Assembly (NCBI GenBank): GCA_949299755.1
Contig: CASGBA010000009.1
Span: forward strand, 37,441 to 101,440
Reading direction: 5' to 3'
DNA length: 64,000 nt
Origin: an uncultured Treponema sp.
GTDB taxonomy: Bacteria; Spirochaetota; Spirochaetia; Treponematales; Treponemataceae
In this document: piece by piece, positions 1 to 8,449 of the stretch
Layout of the letters: each line of letters starts with the position of its first letter
Numbering within the stretch: the stretch's first letter is position 1
Position numbers and translations under genes: made by a program
Notes under the pieces: model-generated
The model's database searches: none
What the model saw: the letters and a program-made list of their open reading frames with translations, nothing else
Told to the model about the DNA's origin: nothing

Positions 1-1338
1 ACTGTGGGCATATTCACCGGAAACAGAAACAGTACCTTCTACATAAACAACTCCGTCATTACCTATGGCACCGGCAGCTTTAGTCAAGGTGGCATAGGGG
101 TTATTAGGAGTACCGGTACCGGTATCGTCATTACCACCCGCAGCTATATATGCGGCAGAATAAGGTACCGTATAGGTAAATGTTGTTGTGGTATCCCTGG
201 CACCGGATACCCCGCCGGCGGTGGCGGTGACGGTGTAGGTTCCCTTCTTGATAAAGGTCAGGGAGATTCCGCTGACGTCTTTCACGGTGTTTCCGGTAAA
301 AGTCAGAGGGTTTCCACTTTGGTCAGTTGCAGACACGCCTTCTGAGCTGCTCAAGGTAAGCGTTACCGTGGAACCGGCGATTTCCTGATTAAAGGTCACC
401 GGCACACCGGGGTTAATGGTGCCGGATCCGGGACTGGCCGTGACGGCGGGCAGCGGCGGCGCTTCCGTGGAAGCGGTAACCACCGAAGTAAGACCGGAAG
501 AATCGGTTAAAGTTATGGTGCATTCAGGGCTGGGTACGTCATTCAGCGATATGCCCGTTTCTATCCCCACAAAGCGGTTGTTTTTGTCCCCGAAAAACGC
601 GCCGCCGTCACCCACCGGCGCGTAATTTCCGAATGTGTCGTTGATTTTATCTTGCCCTGTAATGCCGTTGCCGTTGCTGTCGGAGGGAGCCGCCACCGTG
701 TATGTTTTGTCGTAAAAACCGCTGACCGTAAGGGATACAATGTCCCGGTGGATGCCGGTCATGTCCGGCATGTTGAAGCAAATCACGTAGGTGTTGTCCG
801 GGTCTTTGTAAAGGATGATAGGGGAAGTCACTGCGGGCGGCACCGTGTTCACCCGCAGGGGAACCCTGTAGCTTCCGAAGTCCCTGCCGGAATTCCTCTC
901 CGTTATGCTCACTGTGGGGCTTATGTTCGTTCCGGTGCTGTCCAGGGGCTGGAGGTAAGAATCTCTCAGGGTGAGGCGCAGGACAGTCCTGTCCGACGCA
1001 TCCTGCTCTATGCTGTAATCTTGACCCGAGCTGGGATTGCCGGAGGCGAAGGATACCACAGGATCCAGCAAGTAGTTCTGGGGATTCACCAGGTAATAGG
1101 TTATTATCCGGTCGCCTCCGGAGGGCAGGTTGGTAAGCCCGCTGGTTGCCGGGTAGGAGCCGTCGAAGCGGTGCTCCATTATCTTCGCTGTGCTGGTCCA
1201 CTCGTCCAGGAAGTTCTGGAGGGGCTTGTTGAACAGGTCGCAGGAAAGGAAGGTCAGGGCGCACAGGAAGAGCGCCGCAAACACCGCCACGGTGCGGGAA
1301 AGCCGGGATGGAAGGGTTTTACGGGCGGGACGCCGCAT
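1..1338 (-). CDS. Beta-helix-type surface lipoprotein, 3' end outside the window
   Basis: The minus-strand frame is open from the ATG at 1338 to the window edge, giving at least 446 codons. The N-terminus has basic residues, a hydrophobic stretch and a loose spirochaetal lipobox ending TFLSC (Cys33), so export and lipidation are likely. The middle (about residues 40-380) is rich in Ser, Thr, Gly and Val, like Ig-like or big repeat domains, with no catalytic motif that I can see. From about residue 395 the motif AYIAAGGNDDTGTGTPNNPY begins; this is typical of the start of DUF1565/right-handed beta-helix domains, which would continue beyond the window. A GGAGGGG Shine-Dalgarno sits 7 nt before the ATG and fixes the start. 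The exact role is unknown; a surface or adhesion protein is an inference. Confidence 0.8.
   Translation of the reverse strand, partial: MRRPARKTLPSRLSRTVAVFAALFLCALTFLSCDLFNKPLQNFLDEWTSTAKIMEHRFDGSYPATSGLTNLPSGGDRIITYYLVNPQNYLLDPVVSFASGNPSSGQDYSIEQDASDRTVLRLTLRDSYLQPLDSTGTNISPTVSITERNSGRDFGSYRVPLRVNTVPPAVTSPIILYKDPDNTYVICFNMPDMTGIHRDIVSLTVSGFYDKTYTVAAPSDSNGNGITGQDKINDTFGNYAPVGDGGAFFGDKNNRFVGIETGISLNDVPSPECTITLTDSSGLTSVVTASTEAPPLPAVTASPGSGTINPGVPVTFNQEIAGSTVTLTLSSSEGVSATDQSGNPLTFTGNTVKDVSGISLTFIKKGTYTVTATAGGVSGARDTTTTFTYTVPYSAAYIAAGGNDDTGTGTPNNPYATLTKAAGAIGNDGVVYVEGTVSVSGEYAHS
1275..1308. repeat. 34-bp direct repeat inside the signal-peptide codons, copy 1
   Basis: This segment encodes the SRLSRTVAVFAA part of the signal peptide of the lipoprotein gene. 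It matches 33 of 34 bases of the segment at 1887-1920, and both lie in the same orientation. Confidence 0.85.
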
Positions 1339-1701
1339 GGGCTATACCCCCTCCTGTGGTATCTGGATGCAGGACAGGAATTCTGGTTTACGGGTTCCTG
1401 TTTGTTTCCTGCCATTTATTACACCAGTGAGTATCATTATACATCATAATGAGCCGTTTTACAAAAAAAATTATATCGATTTTGAAAGATCTCCGTCCGG
1501 TTCCGGCAACAGGGCACGAAAAAGTTTCAATGCGTTTTATGGAGTTACCGGGAAATGCCGTGGGACGTGCCGCACAAGGAACGGCTATCGCACAAAGCAC
1601 AGCCTTTTAGGCGCCGGGCTCACTACCGCCGGGCGGGATGACTTGCGGGGGTATACAGCCCGTCTGGGGGTATATAACCCGGCGGGGTTTTGCAATTGCC
1701 C
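1339..1701. other. Intergenic leader of the lipoprotein gene
   Basis: No convincing gene is present. The stretch holds the promoter of the downstream minus-strand lipoprotein gene and about 90 nt of leader with the Shine-Dalgarno. Near 1646-1690 there are two GGGGGTATA elements about 20 bp apart and short inverted G/C-rich segments whose meaning is unclear. A 70-codon frame at 1388-1600 has no coding features and I do not call it. Confidence 0.5.
1436..1464 (-). promoter_or_regulatory. Sigma70-type promoter of the beta-helix lipoprotein
   Basis: On the minus strand, TTGTAA (1459-1464), a 17-bp spacer and a perfect TATAAT (1436-1441). It predicts transcription from about 1429 and a leader of about 90 nt. 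Confidence 0.7.
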
Positions 1702-2001
1702 TTAAGGTGTCTGTTCGGGATAAATATTATCGGGTTTGTTATCTGTAATATTGGCCCTAACTAAATTGGCGGTGCCGCCAGACATGTACACACCGCCGCC
1801 ATAGTAAGACACAGTGTTTCCGCCGGAATATACATACACTCCGCCTCCTCTGGCATCGCTGCCTGCCACTTCATTCCCGCTTATGACCGCAAACACCGCC
1901 ACGGTGCGGAAAAGCCGGGAGGGGAATTTAGTACATGGAGGGAGGTATGCCAAGGAATACGGATTGGGCTGTGTTTTTTTTTCTTCTTGCCAGGAATACA
2001 C
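1702..2001 (-). pseudogene. Chimeric remnant: lipoprotein signal-peptide segment joined to a beta-helix end
   Basis: This 99-codon frame begins with a poor N-terminus, then carries PSRLFRTVAVFA, nearly the same as the signal peptide of the neighbouring lipoprotein. It then switches abruptly to Gly-rich beta-helix repeats such as GGGVYVYSGGN and GGGVYMSGGT, ending NITDNKPDNIYPEQTP. The hydrophobic core and lipobox of the signal peptide are missing. The simplest reading is an internal deletion in a paralogue of the downstream gene that fused its 5' end to its last beta-helix turns. A short functional protein is possible but I see no clear start or ribosome site. Together with its neighbour it suggests a tandem family of surface proteins that recombines. 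Confidence 0.55.
1887..1920. repeat. 34-bp direct repeat inside signal-peptide-like codons, copy 2
   Basis: It differs from the segment at 1275-1308 at one base. Homology stops abruptly at about 1886, where the chimeric frame enters beta-helix codons. Confidence 0.85.
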
Positions 2002-2137
2002 TTGTTTTTATCTCCATACCAATCTTATCCTAATATTATAATCCTATATAATATGAATTCTCAATATTTTTATTTTGGATATTGATTTTATGGATGATAA
2101 AAGCCTCTGGTTCCTGTAAAAAAACGCTTATAAGGTG

Positions 2138-2143
2138 TATAAT
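2138..2143 (+). promoter_or_regulatory. -10 box just upstream of the HExxH protein gene
   Basis: Perfect TATAAT nine nt before the ATG at 2153. The -35 region (TGTAAA at 2115-2120) is weak, and no Shine-Dalgarno is present, which fits a leaderless or near-leaderless message. Confidence 0.5.
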
Positions 2144-2152
2144 TTATCCGTT

Positions 2153-2947
2153 ATGAATCAGGATCAGGTAAAAGAGATGCTTTTGGGATTGGAAGAGAGC
2201 CCTTCGGATTTTTCGGTTGTTTTTTCCGGCAAGACGAGCAAGAAGGTTAACGGTTTGTACAAACCATACGACAGGGAAATCCTCCTCCATAATAAAAATT
2301 TTGAGTCGGATAACCAGTTGGTTTATACAGCCATTCACGAATATGCCCATCATTTATGTTGTCAGGCTGCCGGAGGAGAGCTTTCCCCCCGGCACCACAA
2401 TACGGAATTCTGGGCGTGTTTTCACGGTCTTTTGAAAAAAGCTGAAGAAGCCGGCTTGTACTCTATCGGGCTGGAATCTTCCCCGGAACTGGCCGCCCTT
2501 ACCGATGAAATCCGGGAAAAATACCTGGCGGAAAACGGCAGGCTGATGAGCGGGCTTGGCAAGCTTCTGGAAAAAGCCCAGCTGCTGTGCCTTTCCGCCG
2601 GCATACGTTACGAGGATTACATAGACCGGGTTTTATGCCTTCCCAGAACCACCGCCAGGGCGGCTGTCAAGGTCGCATCCGTGGACATGGATCCGTCCTA
2701 CGGGTACGAGGCCATGAAAATCGTGGCTTCCCAGCGTTCCCCGGAAAAGCGCGCCAAGGCACAGCAGCTTTTTTCCCAGGGGAACAGCCCGGATTCCGTG
2801 AAAATTTCCCTTTCGACAAAAGAAGAGGAAAGCCCCCGGGAAAGGCTGCAAAAGGAAAAGGAACGGCTGGAAAGGAATATCGCCAAATTAACCGCGCGGC
2901 TTGAACACGTGGAACAAAGCCTTGCCTCCATGGAAGATGGTGCATGA
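2153..2947 (+). CDS. SprT-like zinc metalloprotease domain protein
   Basis: The 264-residue protein carries HEYAHH at residues 62-67, an HExxH zinc-protease signature, followed by HHNTEFWACF at 81-90, where a third histidine could complete the site. This spacing recalls SprT-like/Wss1-type peptidases rather than gluzincins. The C-terminal 40 residues are rich in Glu, Lys and Arg and probably form a coiled coil. There is no signal peptide, so it should be cytoplasmic. I chose the ATG at 2153 because an upstream in-frame GTG at 2135 would overlap the -10 box. No partner is obvious. A DNA-protein crosslink repair role would suit the nearby helicase pair, but that is inference. Confidence 0.65.
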   Translation: MNQDQVKEMLLGLEESPSDFSVVFSGKTSKKVNGLYKPYDREILLHNKNFESDNQLVYTAIHEYAHHLCCQAAGGELSPRHHNTEFWACFHGLLKKAEEAGLYSIGLESSPELAALTDEIREKYLAENGRLMSGLGKLLEKAQLLCLSAGIRYEDYIDRVLCLPRTTARAAVKVASVDMDPSYGYEAMKIVASQRSPEKRAKAQQLFSQGNSPDSVKISLSTKEEESPRERLQKEKERLERNIAKLTARLEHVEQSLASMEDGA

Positions 2948-3042
2948 AATCCCTGTCCGGTAAATCCGACGCTTTGGCTTAAAGGGAGCCGGAAATCCGC
3001 CGATATTCAGAAAAGGTTATTTTCACTTTTTGAGGGGTTAAA

Positions 3043-4062
3043 ATGAAATTTTCTCGGACGGTTTTTTCTGTTTTCCTTTTAGCCGGGACACTTTCGGTTT
3101 TGTTTTCTGTTGAAAAATCCACTGTTGATGAAATCGAACCCCGGCGCACTTCGATTTTTAAGCCTCTTTTTCCGGATGCCTTGACATGGGAAGGGCTGGC
3201 TGCAGTGCGCCGTTCCGTTCCCGAAAAAACCTACAACGTACCGTCCCTTAAAGATATAGCTGAAAGCAAACGTAATCCCTATGACTTACAGTCTTTTCTC
3301 CTGAATAACGATGTCTTCGCCCTTTACGGAAAGCCGGGAGCCTATACTATGGGAATTCTCGGCCAATATTCCTTGGAGGAAATCGAAGGGGTGATGAATG
3401 ATTTTGTCGCCCTGTATGATGCCGCCAACGGGCAGCGGGGGATTATCCCGGCTTTTTACATTATTTTCGGAACATGCTGGCCCGAAGGCGAAATAGGCTT
3501 GCTCCGGGATTCGGTTGTGAAGGAATACATTGAATTTGCCAGGGACAGGGGATGGCTTGTTTTACTTGACCACCAGATAGGACGTTATTCAGTGGAAAGT
3601 GCCGTGGAAAAACTTCTCCCGTGGCTGAAGTATGATAACGTGCATCTGGCTTTGGATCCGGAGTGGCGGACGGAAAAACCCATGCAGGAAATCGGCTTTG
3701 TTTCCGCCGGCGAAATAAACAAGGCCCAGCAGATGATTCAGGATTACATGATTGAGAACGCCATTCCCGGCAGACGGATGCTCGTAATCCACCAGTTTAA
3801 GCCTAAAATGATTCAAAACCGGGCGGAGGTTCGCAGTGATTTTGACCTGGTAAAACTGATTCACTGCGCTGACGGTTTCGGTTCCCCGCAGTTGAAAAAA
3901 AACACATACGCTTCCAATGCGGCCGCCACAAATATTCCGTTGAAATCTTTCAAGCTTTTTTTGAAACCGACAGTTGAAGGTGCCGGCTACGATTCCCCTC
4001 TTATGAGTCCGGAAGAGGTTCTGTCTTTGAATCCCAGGCCGTATTTGATTATGTACCAGTAA
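3043..4062 (+). CDS. Secreted protein of unknown function, probable TIM-barrel fold
   Basis: The 339-residue protein starts with a clear signal peptide (MKFSRTVFSVFLLAGTLSVL) and has a GAGGGG ribosome site before its ATG. I recognise no named family. The body shows alternating strand/helix patterns with phrases such as HLALDPEWRTE, LVLLDHQIGR and RMLVIHQFKP, which resemble strand ends of a beta/alpha barrel with Asp, Glu and His at the mouths. This would fit a glycoside-hydrolase-like fold, but no catalytic signature can be assigned. It precedes the XPB helicase by 18 nt; the helicase has its own promoter, so the two are not necessarily co-regulated. Confidence 0.7.
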   Translation: MKFSRTVFSVFLLAGTLSVLFSVEKSTVDEIEPRRTSIFKPLFPDALTWEGLAAVRRSVPEKTYNVPSLKDIAESKRNPYDLQSFLLNNDVFALYGKPGAYTMGILGQYSLEEIEGVMNDFVALYDAANGQRGIIPAFYIIFGTCWPEGEIGLLRDSVVKEYIEFARDRGWLVLLDHQIGRYSVESAVEKLLPWLKYDNVHLALDPEWRTEKPMQEIGFVSAGEINKAQQMIQDYMIENAIPGRRMLVIHQFKPKMIQNRAEVRSDFDLVKLIHCADGFGSPQLKKNTYASNAAATNIPLKSFKLFLKPTVEGAGYDSPLMSPEEVLSLNPRPYLIMYQ

Positions 4063-4073
4063 AAAGCTATATT
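4045..4073 (+). promoter_or_regulatory. Leaderless promoter of the XPB helicase gene
   Basis: TTGATT (4045-4050), 17-bp spacer, TATATT (4068-4073), then 7 nt to the ATG at 4081. It overlaps the end of the upstream gene and no Shine-Dalgarno is present. Confidence 0.65.
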
Positions 4074-4080
4074 ATAGGTT

Positions 4081-5802
4081 ATGCAGAGAGACCCTTCTAA
4101 TCCATTGATTGTCCAGGGCGACAGGAGCATACTTCTCGATATTCATGCCCCCCGTTCAGCTGAAGCCAGATGTGCCCTCATTCCCTTTGCTGAATTGGAA
4201 AAGTCGCCGGAACATCTGCATACTTACCGTATAACACCCCTTTCCCTGTGGAATGCCGCCAGCGCCGGTTTAACTCCGGAAGAGATTTTGTCCGTTCTGG
4301 ATGATTTTTCCCGCTATCCGGTTCCCGCCAATCTTTTGGTTTGGGTTTCTGAAATCATGTCCCGGTTCGGGGAGGTGACAATGGAAGAAGTCCCAGGCGG
4401 AGCGGATGAAAACGGGGACAACGGGATTCCTGCCGGTCAGCAGCTCATCCTGAAAACAGCTTCCCGGAAAGTCTTTCTGGAAATATCCGCTTCAAAAAAA
4501 ACGTCCAAATACCTTTTCCCCGTGCCGGGGAAGGAAAACGCTTTCACGCTGGATTTGTTGAATCGGGGGACAGTGAAGCAGGAGCTTTTAAGGCTGGGCT
4601 GGCCAGTTAAGGATTTGGTTCCCTTGAAAGCCGGTTCCCCCCTGGAGGTGAGGCTCCGCAAAGAAACGACAGGCGGGAAACCCTTTGAAATACGGGGATA
4701 CCAGGATTCCGCTGCCAGGGCCTTTGTGGGCGACAAAAACCCCGGCACAGGCTTCGGAGTCATCGTCCTTCCCTGCGGTTCCGGCAAAACCGTTGTGGGT
4801 ATGGATGTGATGGCCATGCTTCAAACTGAAACCCTGATTTTGACCATGAACACCGCCGCCGTCCATCAATGGATTGGGGAACTGAAGGACAAAACCTTCC
4901 TGGATGACAACCAGGTGGGGGAATATACCGGCATGGTGAAGGACATTAAGCCGGTGACGGTTGCGACATACCAGGTTCTAACCTGGAGGGGCGGCAAGGA
5001 AGAGGAATTCCCCCATTTCACCCTTTTCAGGTCAAGGAGCTGGGGTTTGATAATTTATGACGAGGTTCACCTGCTGCCGGCCCCGGTTTTCAGGATAACC
5101 GCCGAACTTCAGGCTGTAAGACGGCTGGGGCTTACGGCGACCCTTGTGCGGGAGGACGGACTGGAAACAGATGTGTTTTCCCTGGTGGGGCCCAAACGCT
5201 TTGATGTCCCCTGGAAAGAAATGGAAGAACAGGGCTGGATAGCCTGTGCCCGTTGCAAGGAAATAAGGGTTCCCCTTCCGGAAGATTTGGAAATCAAATA
5301 CGCTTCCGCTTCCCTGCGGGAAAAACACAGGATTTCCGGAGAGAACCCGCTGAAAGCGAAGACAGCCGCCTTCCTGGTGGAACAGCACCGGGGGGAGCAA
5401 ATCCTGATAATCGGCCAATACCTGGGGCAGCTGGGGGAAATAGCCTCCCTGTTGAATGTCCCGCTGATAACGGGGAAAACCCCGGAACTCCAGCGGGAAA
5501 GAATATACGCTGATTTCCGTTCCGGCAAAGAAAAGGTCATTGTGGTGTCCAAGGTTGCCAATTTTGCCATAGACCTTCCGGACGCCTCCGTCGCCATCCA
5601 GGTTTCCGGTTCTTTCGGCAGCCGCCAGGAAGAAGCCCAGCGGCTCGGAAGAATCCTCCGCCCGAAAGAGCGGGACTCGGTTTTTTATACAATCGTTACA
5701 GAACACAGTGTCGAGGAGAATTTTGCCGCCAACCGGCAGAAGTTCCTTGCGGAACAGGGTTATGAGTATTCAATTATCCGGGGAGGAGACTGCTGTTTAT
5801 GA
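4081..5802 (+). CDS. XPB/Rad25-type DNA repair helicase
   Basis: This 573-residue superfamily 2 helicase has the N-terminal XPB damage-recognition-like region (residues 1-100, with HTYRITPLSLWNAA), Walker A PCGSGKTVVG near residue 232, a DEVH box (YDEVHLLPAP) near 326, motif III LGLTATLVREDG, and a C-terminal motif VI QRLGRILRP. It is an ATP-dependent 3'-5' DNA helicase or translocase, related to TFIIH XPB, which in bacteria occurs patchily and is typical of Treponema and some actinobacteria. Its last codon overlaps the ATG of the next gene (ATGA), so the two are translationally coupled. Length matches bacterial XPB. The name is secure; the biological role in bacteria is not well established. 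Confidence 0.93.
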   Translation: MQRDPSNPLIVQGDRSILLDIHAPRSAEARCALIPFAELEKSPEHLHTYRITPLSLWNAASAGLTPEEILSVLDDFSRYPVPANLLVWVSEIMSRFGEVTMEEVPGGADENGDNGIPAGQQLILKTASRKVFLEISASKKTSKYLFPVPGKENAFTLDLLNRGTVKQELLRLGWPVKDLVPLKAGSPLEVRLRKETTGGKPFEIRGYQDSAARAFVGDKNPGTGFGVIVLPCGSGKTVVGMDVMAMLQTETLILTMNTAAVHQWIGELKDKTFLDDNQVGEYTGMVKDIKPVTVATYQVLTWRGGKEEEFPHFTLFRSRSWGLIIYDEVHLLPAPVFRITAELQAVRRLGLTATLVREDGLETDVFSLVGPKRFDVPWKEMEEQGWIACARCKEIRVPLPEDLEIKYASASLREKHRISGENPLKAKTAAFLVEQHRGEQILIIGQYLGQLGEIASLLNVPLITGKTPELQRERIYADFRSGKEKVIVVSKVANFAIDLPDASVAIQVSGSFGSRQEEAQRLGRILRPKERDSVFYTIVTEHSVEENFAANRQKFLAEQGYEYSIIRGGDCCL

Positions 5803-7967
5803 AACCTTCTTCCGTGGCCGCTTGGAAAGAGGCTGTGCTGAAACTTTCTGACAGGCATTTTTTCAACCTGATGCGCCTGTATCTCGGACCCGTGAAAACT
5901 CCCTTCAGCAAGCAGAAACTGGTGGATTCCCTTTCCGCTTTTTTGCGGAAGCCGAAAATACGGGAGAATATCCTTTCCGGTCTCGATTATCTGGACTTGC
6001 GGCTCATAAGCGGTGTGATTTTTTTGACGGATCCTGACAGAATGAAACTTGTGCGCCTTTTTTCCGGAGAGTACCAGTTCCCCGAATTGTACGACAGAAT
6101 CCTCAACCTGGAAGAGCGGCTTTTGATTTTCCGTACCGGAGACGACAGTACCGCCGGTTACCGGGTTAATCCCCATCTGGAAGAGGATTTGCGGCGTTTG
6201 GCAGGTTTTTCCTTTTTATTTTCCTGCTGTCCGGACGGCGAAACCGGGATGGTTCCTTCTTCCGGAACTGTTCCCGCTTCCGATTTAACGGCGGCGGGGA
6301 TTTTCTGCTATTTTTTGCAGTGCAAGCCTTCGGAAAAACAGGATTCCTCCCTGAAAAAAAAGGATGCGGAGGTTTTTTCCGGGATTTTCCCGGATTTTCC
6401 CTGTCCTGTGGACATTCTTACCGCCTCTTTGAAAAGGCTTTCCCTGATAAAGCTCCAGGAAAGCAGGTTGGTTCCGGACATCCATGTCTGGAAAGATTTC
6501 TCCGCCCTTTCGGTTTTGGAAAGAACTATATGGTTATGTGCCGCCATTTCCGTGCAGGGGGCGGTCCCGTCTTTTATAAGGGAACGGGCGGCGATGTTTT
6601 CCCTGCTGGCCGGCTGCCTTTCCCCTGAGAGGAAATACCGGCGTTCTGATTTGGACAGACTGGTTTTCCTTATAGAGGACAATACCGGTAACAAGGGCTT
6701 TCCCGGGAATCCCCTGCCTCTTAAAAGTCACCCGGAGCGAAGCCGTTTTGCTTCAATTCTTGCGTCCGGCAGGGAATCTTCCGTTACAGTTCACCCCGTG
6801 GAAGCCGCCCTGTTTTTCGGTCTCCTTGTGGAAGAGAAGGGTCTTTTTTCCTTGAATAGCGGGCTTTTCACTAAAACCGGTGATAATTCCAGGGTTTTAT
6901 TTGTGGAACCTTCATTTGAGGTGACGTTACTCCAGGGTAGTTCTCTTAAAAACCTCCTTTCCCTCATGTATTTTATGGAGCCCGTACAGATTCAAACCGC
7001 AGGACTTTTCCGCATAACCCGGAGGGCTTGTTCCTCCGCGTTTTCCGCCGGAGAAACGGAGAAAAATGCCGTGGCAGCTTTTTCTTCCTTTGGGACAGAC
7101 CTTCCGGAAAACGTCCTGTTTTCCCTGGAAGACTGGTATTCATCGTTTTCATCGGTCCATTTGTACAACGGCTTTGTGGTGAAAGTTGAAAAACGCATAC
7201 GCCCCTTCTTTGAGAAAGGTGGAAACCTTCATTTTCTTGTCCGGGAAGAACTTTCTCCAGGTGTTTATCTTTTGAAGGCTTTTCTAAAAAATGAAATTGA
7301 AAGCGCCTTGGAGGCGGAAGGCATCGATTTCCTTTCGCCTCTTGGTTCCAGGGGGCAGGAGCAGGAACAGGGAGGAAAATCCTCCCTTCAGGAATCCTCT
7401 GTTTCAAAAAGTGTGTTCCAGTCAAAACTTCCTTCCGTCGCGGAAACCGGGATGGATGTGCTTTTTTCCAGCCGGGAAGTTATAGCGCCGAAAGAAGAAA
7501 AGGAGCGCTCTCTTTTATATTCCGAACTGAAGGAGCATCTGAAAAGGCGGCTGGAGGCCATGGACGTTACGGAATCCGTAAGGGCTGTCTTTGAATCCCG
7601 TATAGCTTCCAAAACAATTGTTTCCGAGGAACAGATGAATCCGGATGCAATCCGCTTTGAAAAAAATGAAGCCAAGGCGCTGGATTTTTCGGGTAAACTC
7701 CATGTTGTCGAACAGGCTTGTAAAACAGGCTCTCTTTTGGAAATCATTACGGAGGAGGGGACTGGGACTGGTGTAAAAACCTACCTGATGAGGCCTGACC
7801 ATATTGAAAATTTTCCGGATAAAACCTCTGTAAAAGGACGGCGGATAAAAATACACGGAAAGTTGGAGCCGGGGCAGGAGGAATGTTCCTTTTCGGTTGC
7901 CGGTGCCTCATCTGTCAGAATTATATCGGGTTCCGTTTTTTCCGATGACACCTTTCTTTCTGATTGA
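5799..7967 (+). CDS. Large helicase-associated protein coupled to XPB
   Basis: The 722-residue product starts inside the XPB stop codon (ATGA), implying a joint function. It has no Walker or DExD motifs, no signal peptide and no membrane span. The N-terminal 120 residues (LSDRHFFNLMRLYLGPVKTP, then LLIFRTGDDSTAGYRVNPHL) look like stacked winged-helix units, similar to the XPB/Ssl2-like helicase-associated families. The C-terminal third is charged and includes helical segments around residues 565-650. I infer a DNA- or helicase-binding accessory factor for the upstream XPB, by analogy with the accessory subunits of eukaryotic TFIIH and archaeal XPB. No nuclease motif of the archaeal Bax1 type is visible. 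Confidence 0.65.
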   Translation: MKPSSVAAWKEAVLKLSDRHFFNLMRLYLGPVKTPFSKQKLVDSLSAFLRKPKIRENILSGLDYLDLRLISGVIFLTDPDRMKLVRLFSGEYQFPELYDRILNLEERLLIFRTGDDSTAGYRVNPHLEEDLRRLAGFSFLFSCCPDGETGMVPSSGTVPASDLTAAGIFCYFLQCKPSEKQDSSLKKKDAEVFSGIFPDFPCPVDILTASLKRLSLIKLQESRLVPDIHVWKDFSALSVLERTIWLCAAISVQGAVPSFIRERAAMFSLLAGCLSPERKYRRSDLDRLVFLIEDNTGNKGFPGNPLPLKSHPERSRFASILASGRESSVTVHPVEAALFFGLLVEEKGLFSLNSGLFTKTGDNSRVLFVEPSFEVTLLQGSSLKNLLSLMYFMEPVQIQTAGLFRITRRACSSAFSAGETEKNAVAAFSSFGTDLPENVLFSLEDWYSSFSSVHLYNGFVVKVEKRIRPFFEKGGNLHFLVREELSPGVYLLKAFLKNEIESALEAEGIDFLSPLGSRGQEQEQGGKSSLQESSVSKSVFQSKLPSVAETGMDVLFSSREVIAPKEEKERSLLYSELKEHLKRRLEAMDVTESVRAVFESRIASKTIVSEEQMNPDAIRFEKNEAKALDFSGKLHVVEQACKTGSLLEIITEEGTGTGVKTYLMRPDHIENFPDKTSVKGRRIKIHGKLEPGQEECSFSVAGASSVRIISGSVFSDDTFLSD

Positions 7968-8449
7968 ATTTGCTGTTTTTAATTAAAAATACGCTTAAAA
8001 AAAATAAAAAAAAACACTTAAAAAAGGCTTGCATTCTCTTAAAAATACTTTATAATTAATCTCATAAAAAAAAGGCTAAAGGTATTTCTGCCTTTAATCC
8101 TTTTTTATCACGTCCAAAGAGAAAGGAGAGGGCTTTGAAGGCAGGTAAAAGGCTTCGGCGGGGGTTATGCGCTTGTTGCGCTCTTGGGGATGTTTCCGGT
8201 AATACTCCAGGCTCTGGTGATCCGGCGCATATTTTTCATCAGGAATGTTTACGGGCTGGAGTGTGGCGTTATTTGCCGGGCGCCACTGTTTTAAATATTC
8301 CCTTTCCCGTTTTTTGCTCTTTTATATCGCGTTTTATCATTTCCAGTATTACAATGGGGTGTAAGGGGACGGTTTTACCTGCGACCCCTTCCTTATGGAA
8401 GGAGTAGCGGTGTATAAAGTACTTCAAATACAAACATAAGGAGATGATT
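7968..8449 (+). other. AT-rich promoter region and long nagB leader with a broken small ORF
   Basis: The first 90 bases are A-rich and hold a promoter. The remaining 390 nt precede nagB. A TTG at 8135 with a good AGGAG site opens a frame starting MKAGKRLRRG. Removing one G from the G5 run at 8160-8164 would continue it as YALVALLGMFPVILQALVIR, a positive-inside membrane helix; as written the frame gives an unconvincing Cys-rich 90-residue product ending at 8407. It may be a decayed or frameshifted membrane protein gene, or a structured leader. No known riboswitch was recognised. Confidence 0.4.
8029..8056 (+). promoter_or_regulatory. Promoter of the nagB-cbp operon
   Basis: TTGCAT (8029-8034), 16-bp spacer and perfect TATAAT (8051-8056). 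A transcript starting near 8063 would have a leader of nearly 390 nt before nagB. Confidence 0.65.

Noticed and set aside
652..1449. Long plus-strand frame opposite the surface lipoprotein
   Set aside because: It is antisense to a gene with signal peptide, ribosome site and promoter, and its translation has no domain features.
1388..1600. 70-codon minus-strand frame in the first intergenic region
   Set aside because: It overlaps a good promoter and carries no ribosome site or family resemblance.
5032..5706. 224-codon minus-strand frame inside XPB
   Set aside because: Antisense to a helicase with complete motifs; no start signals.
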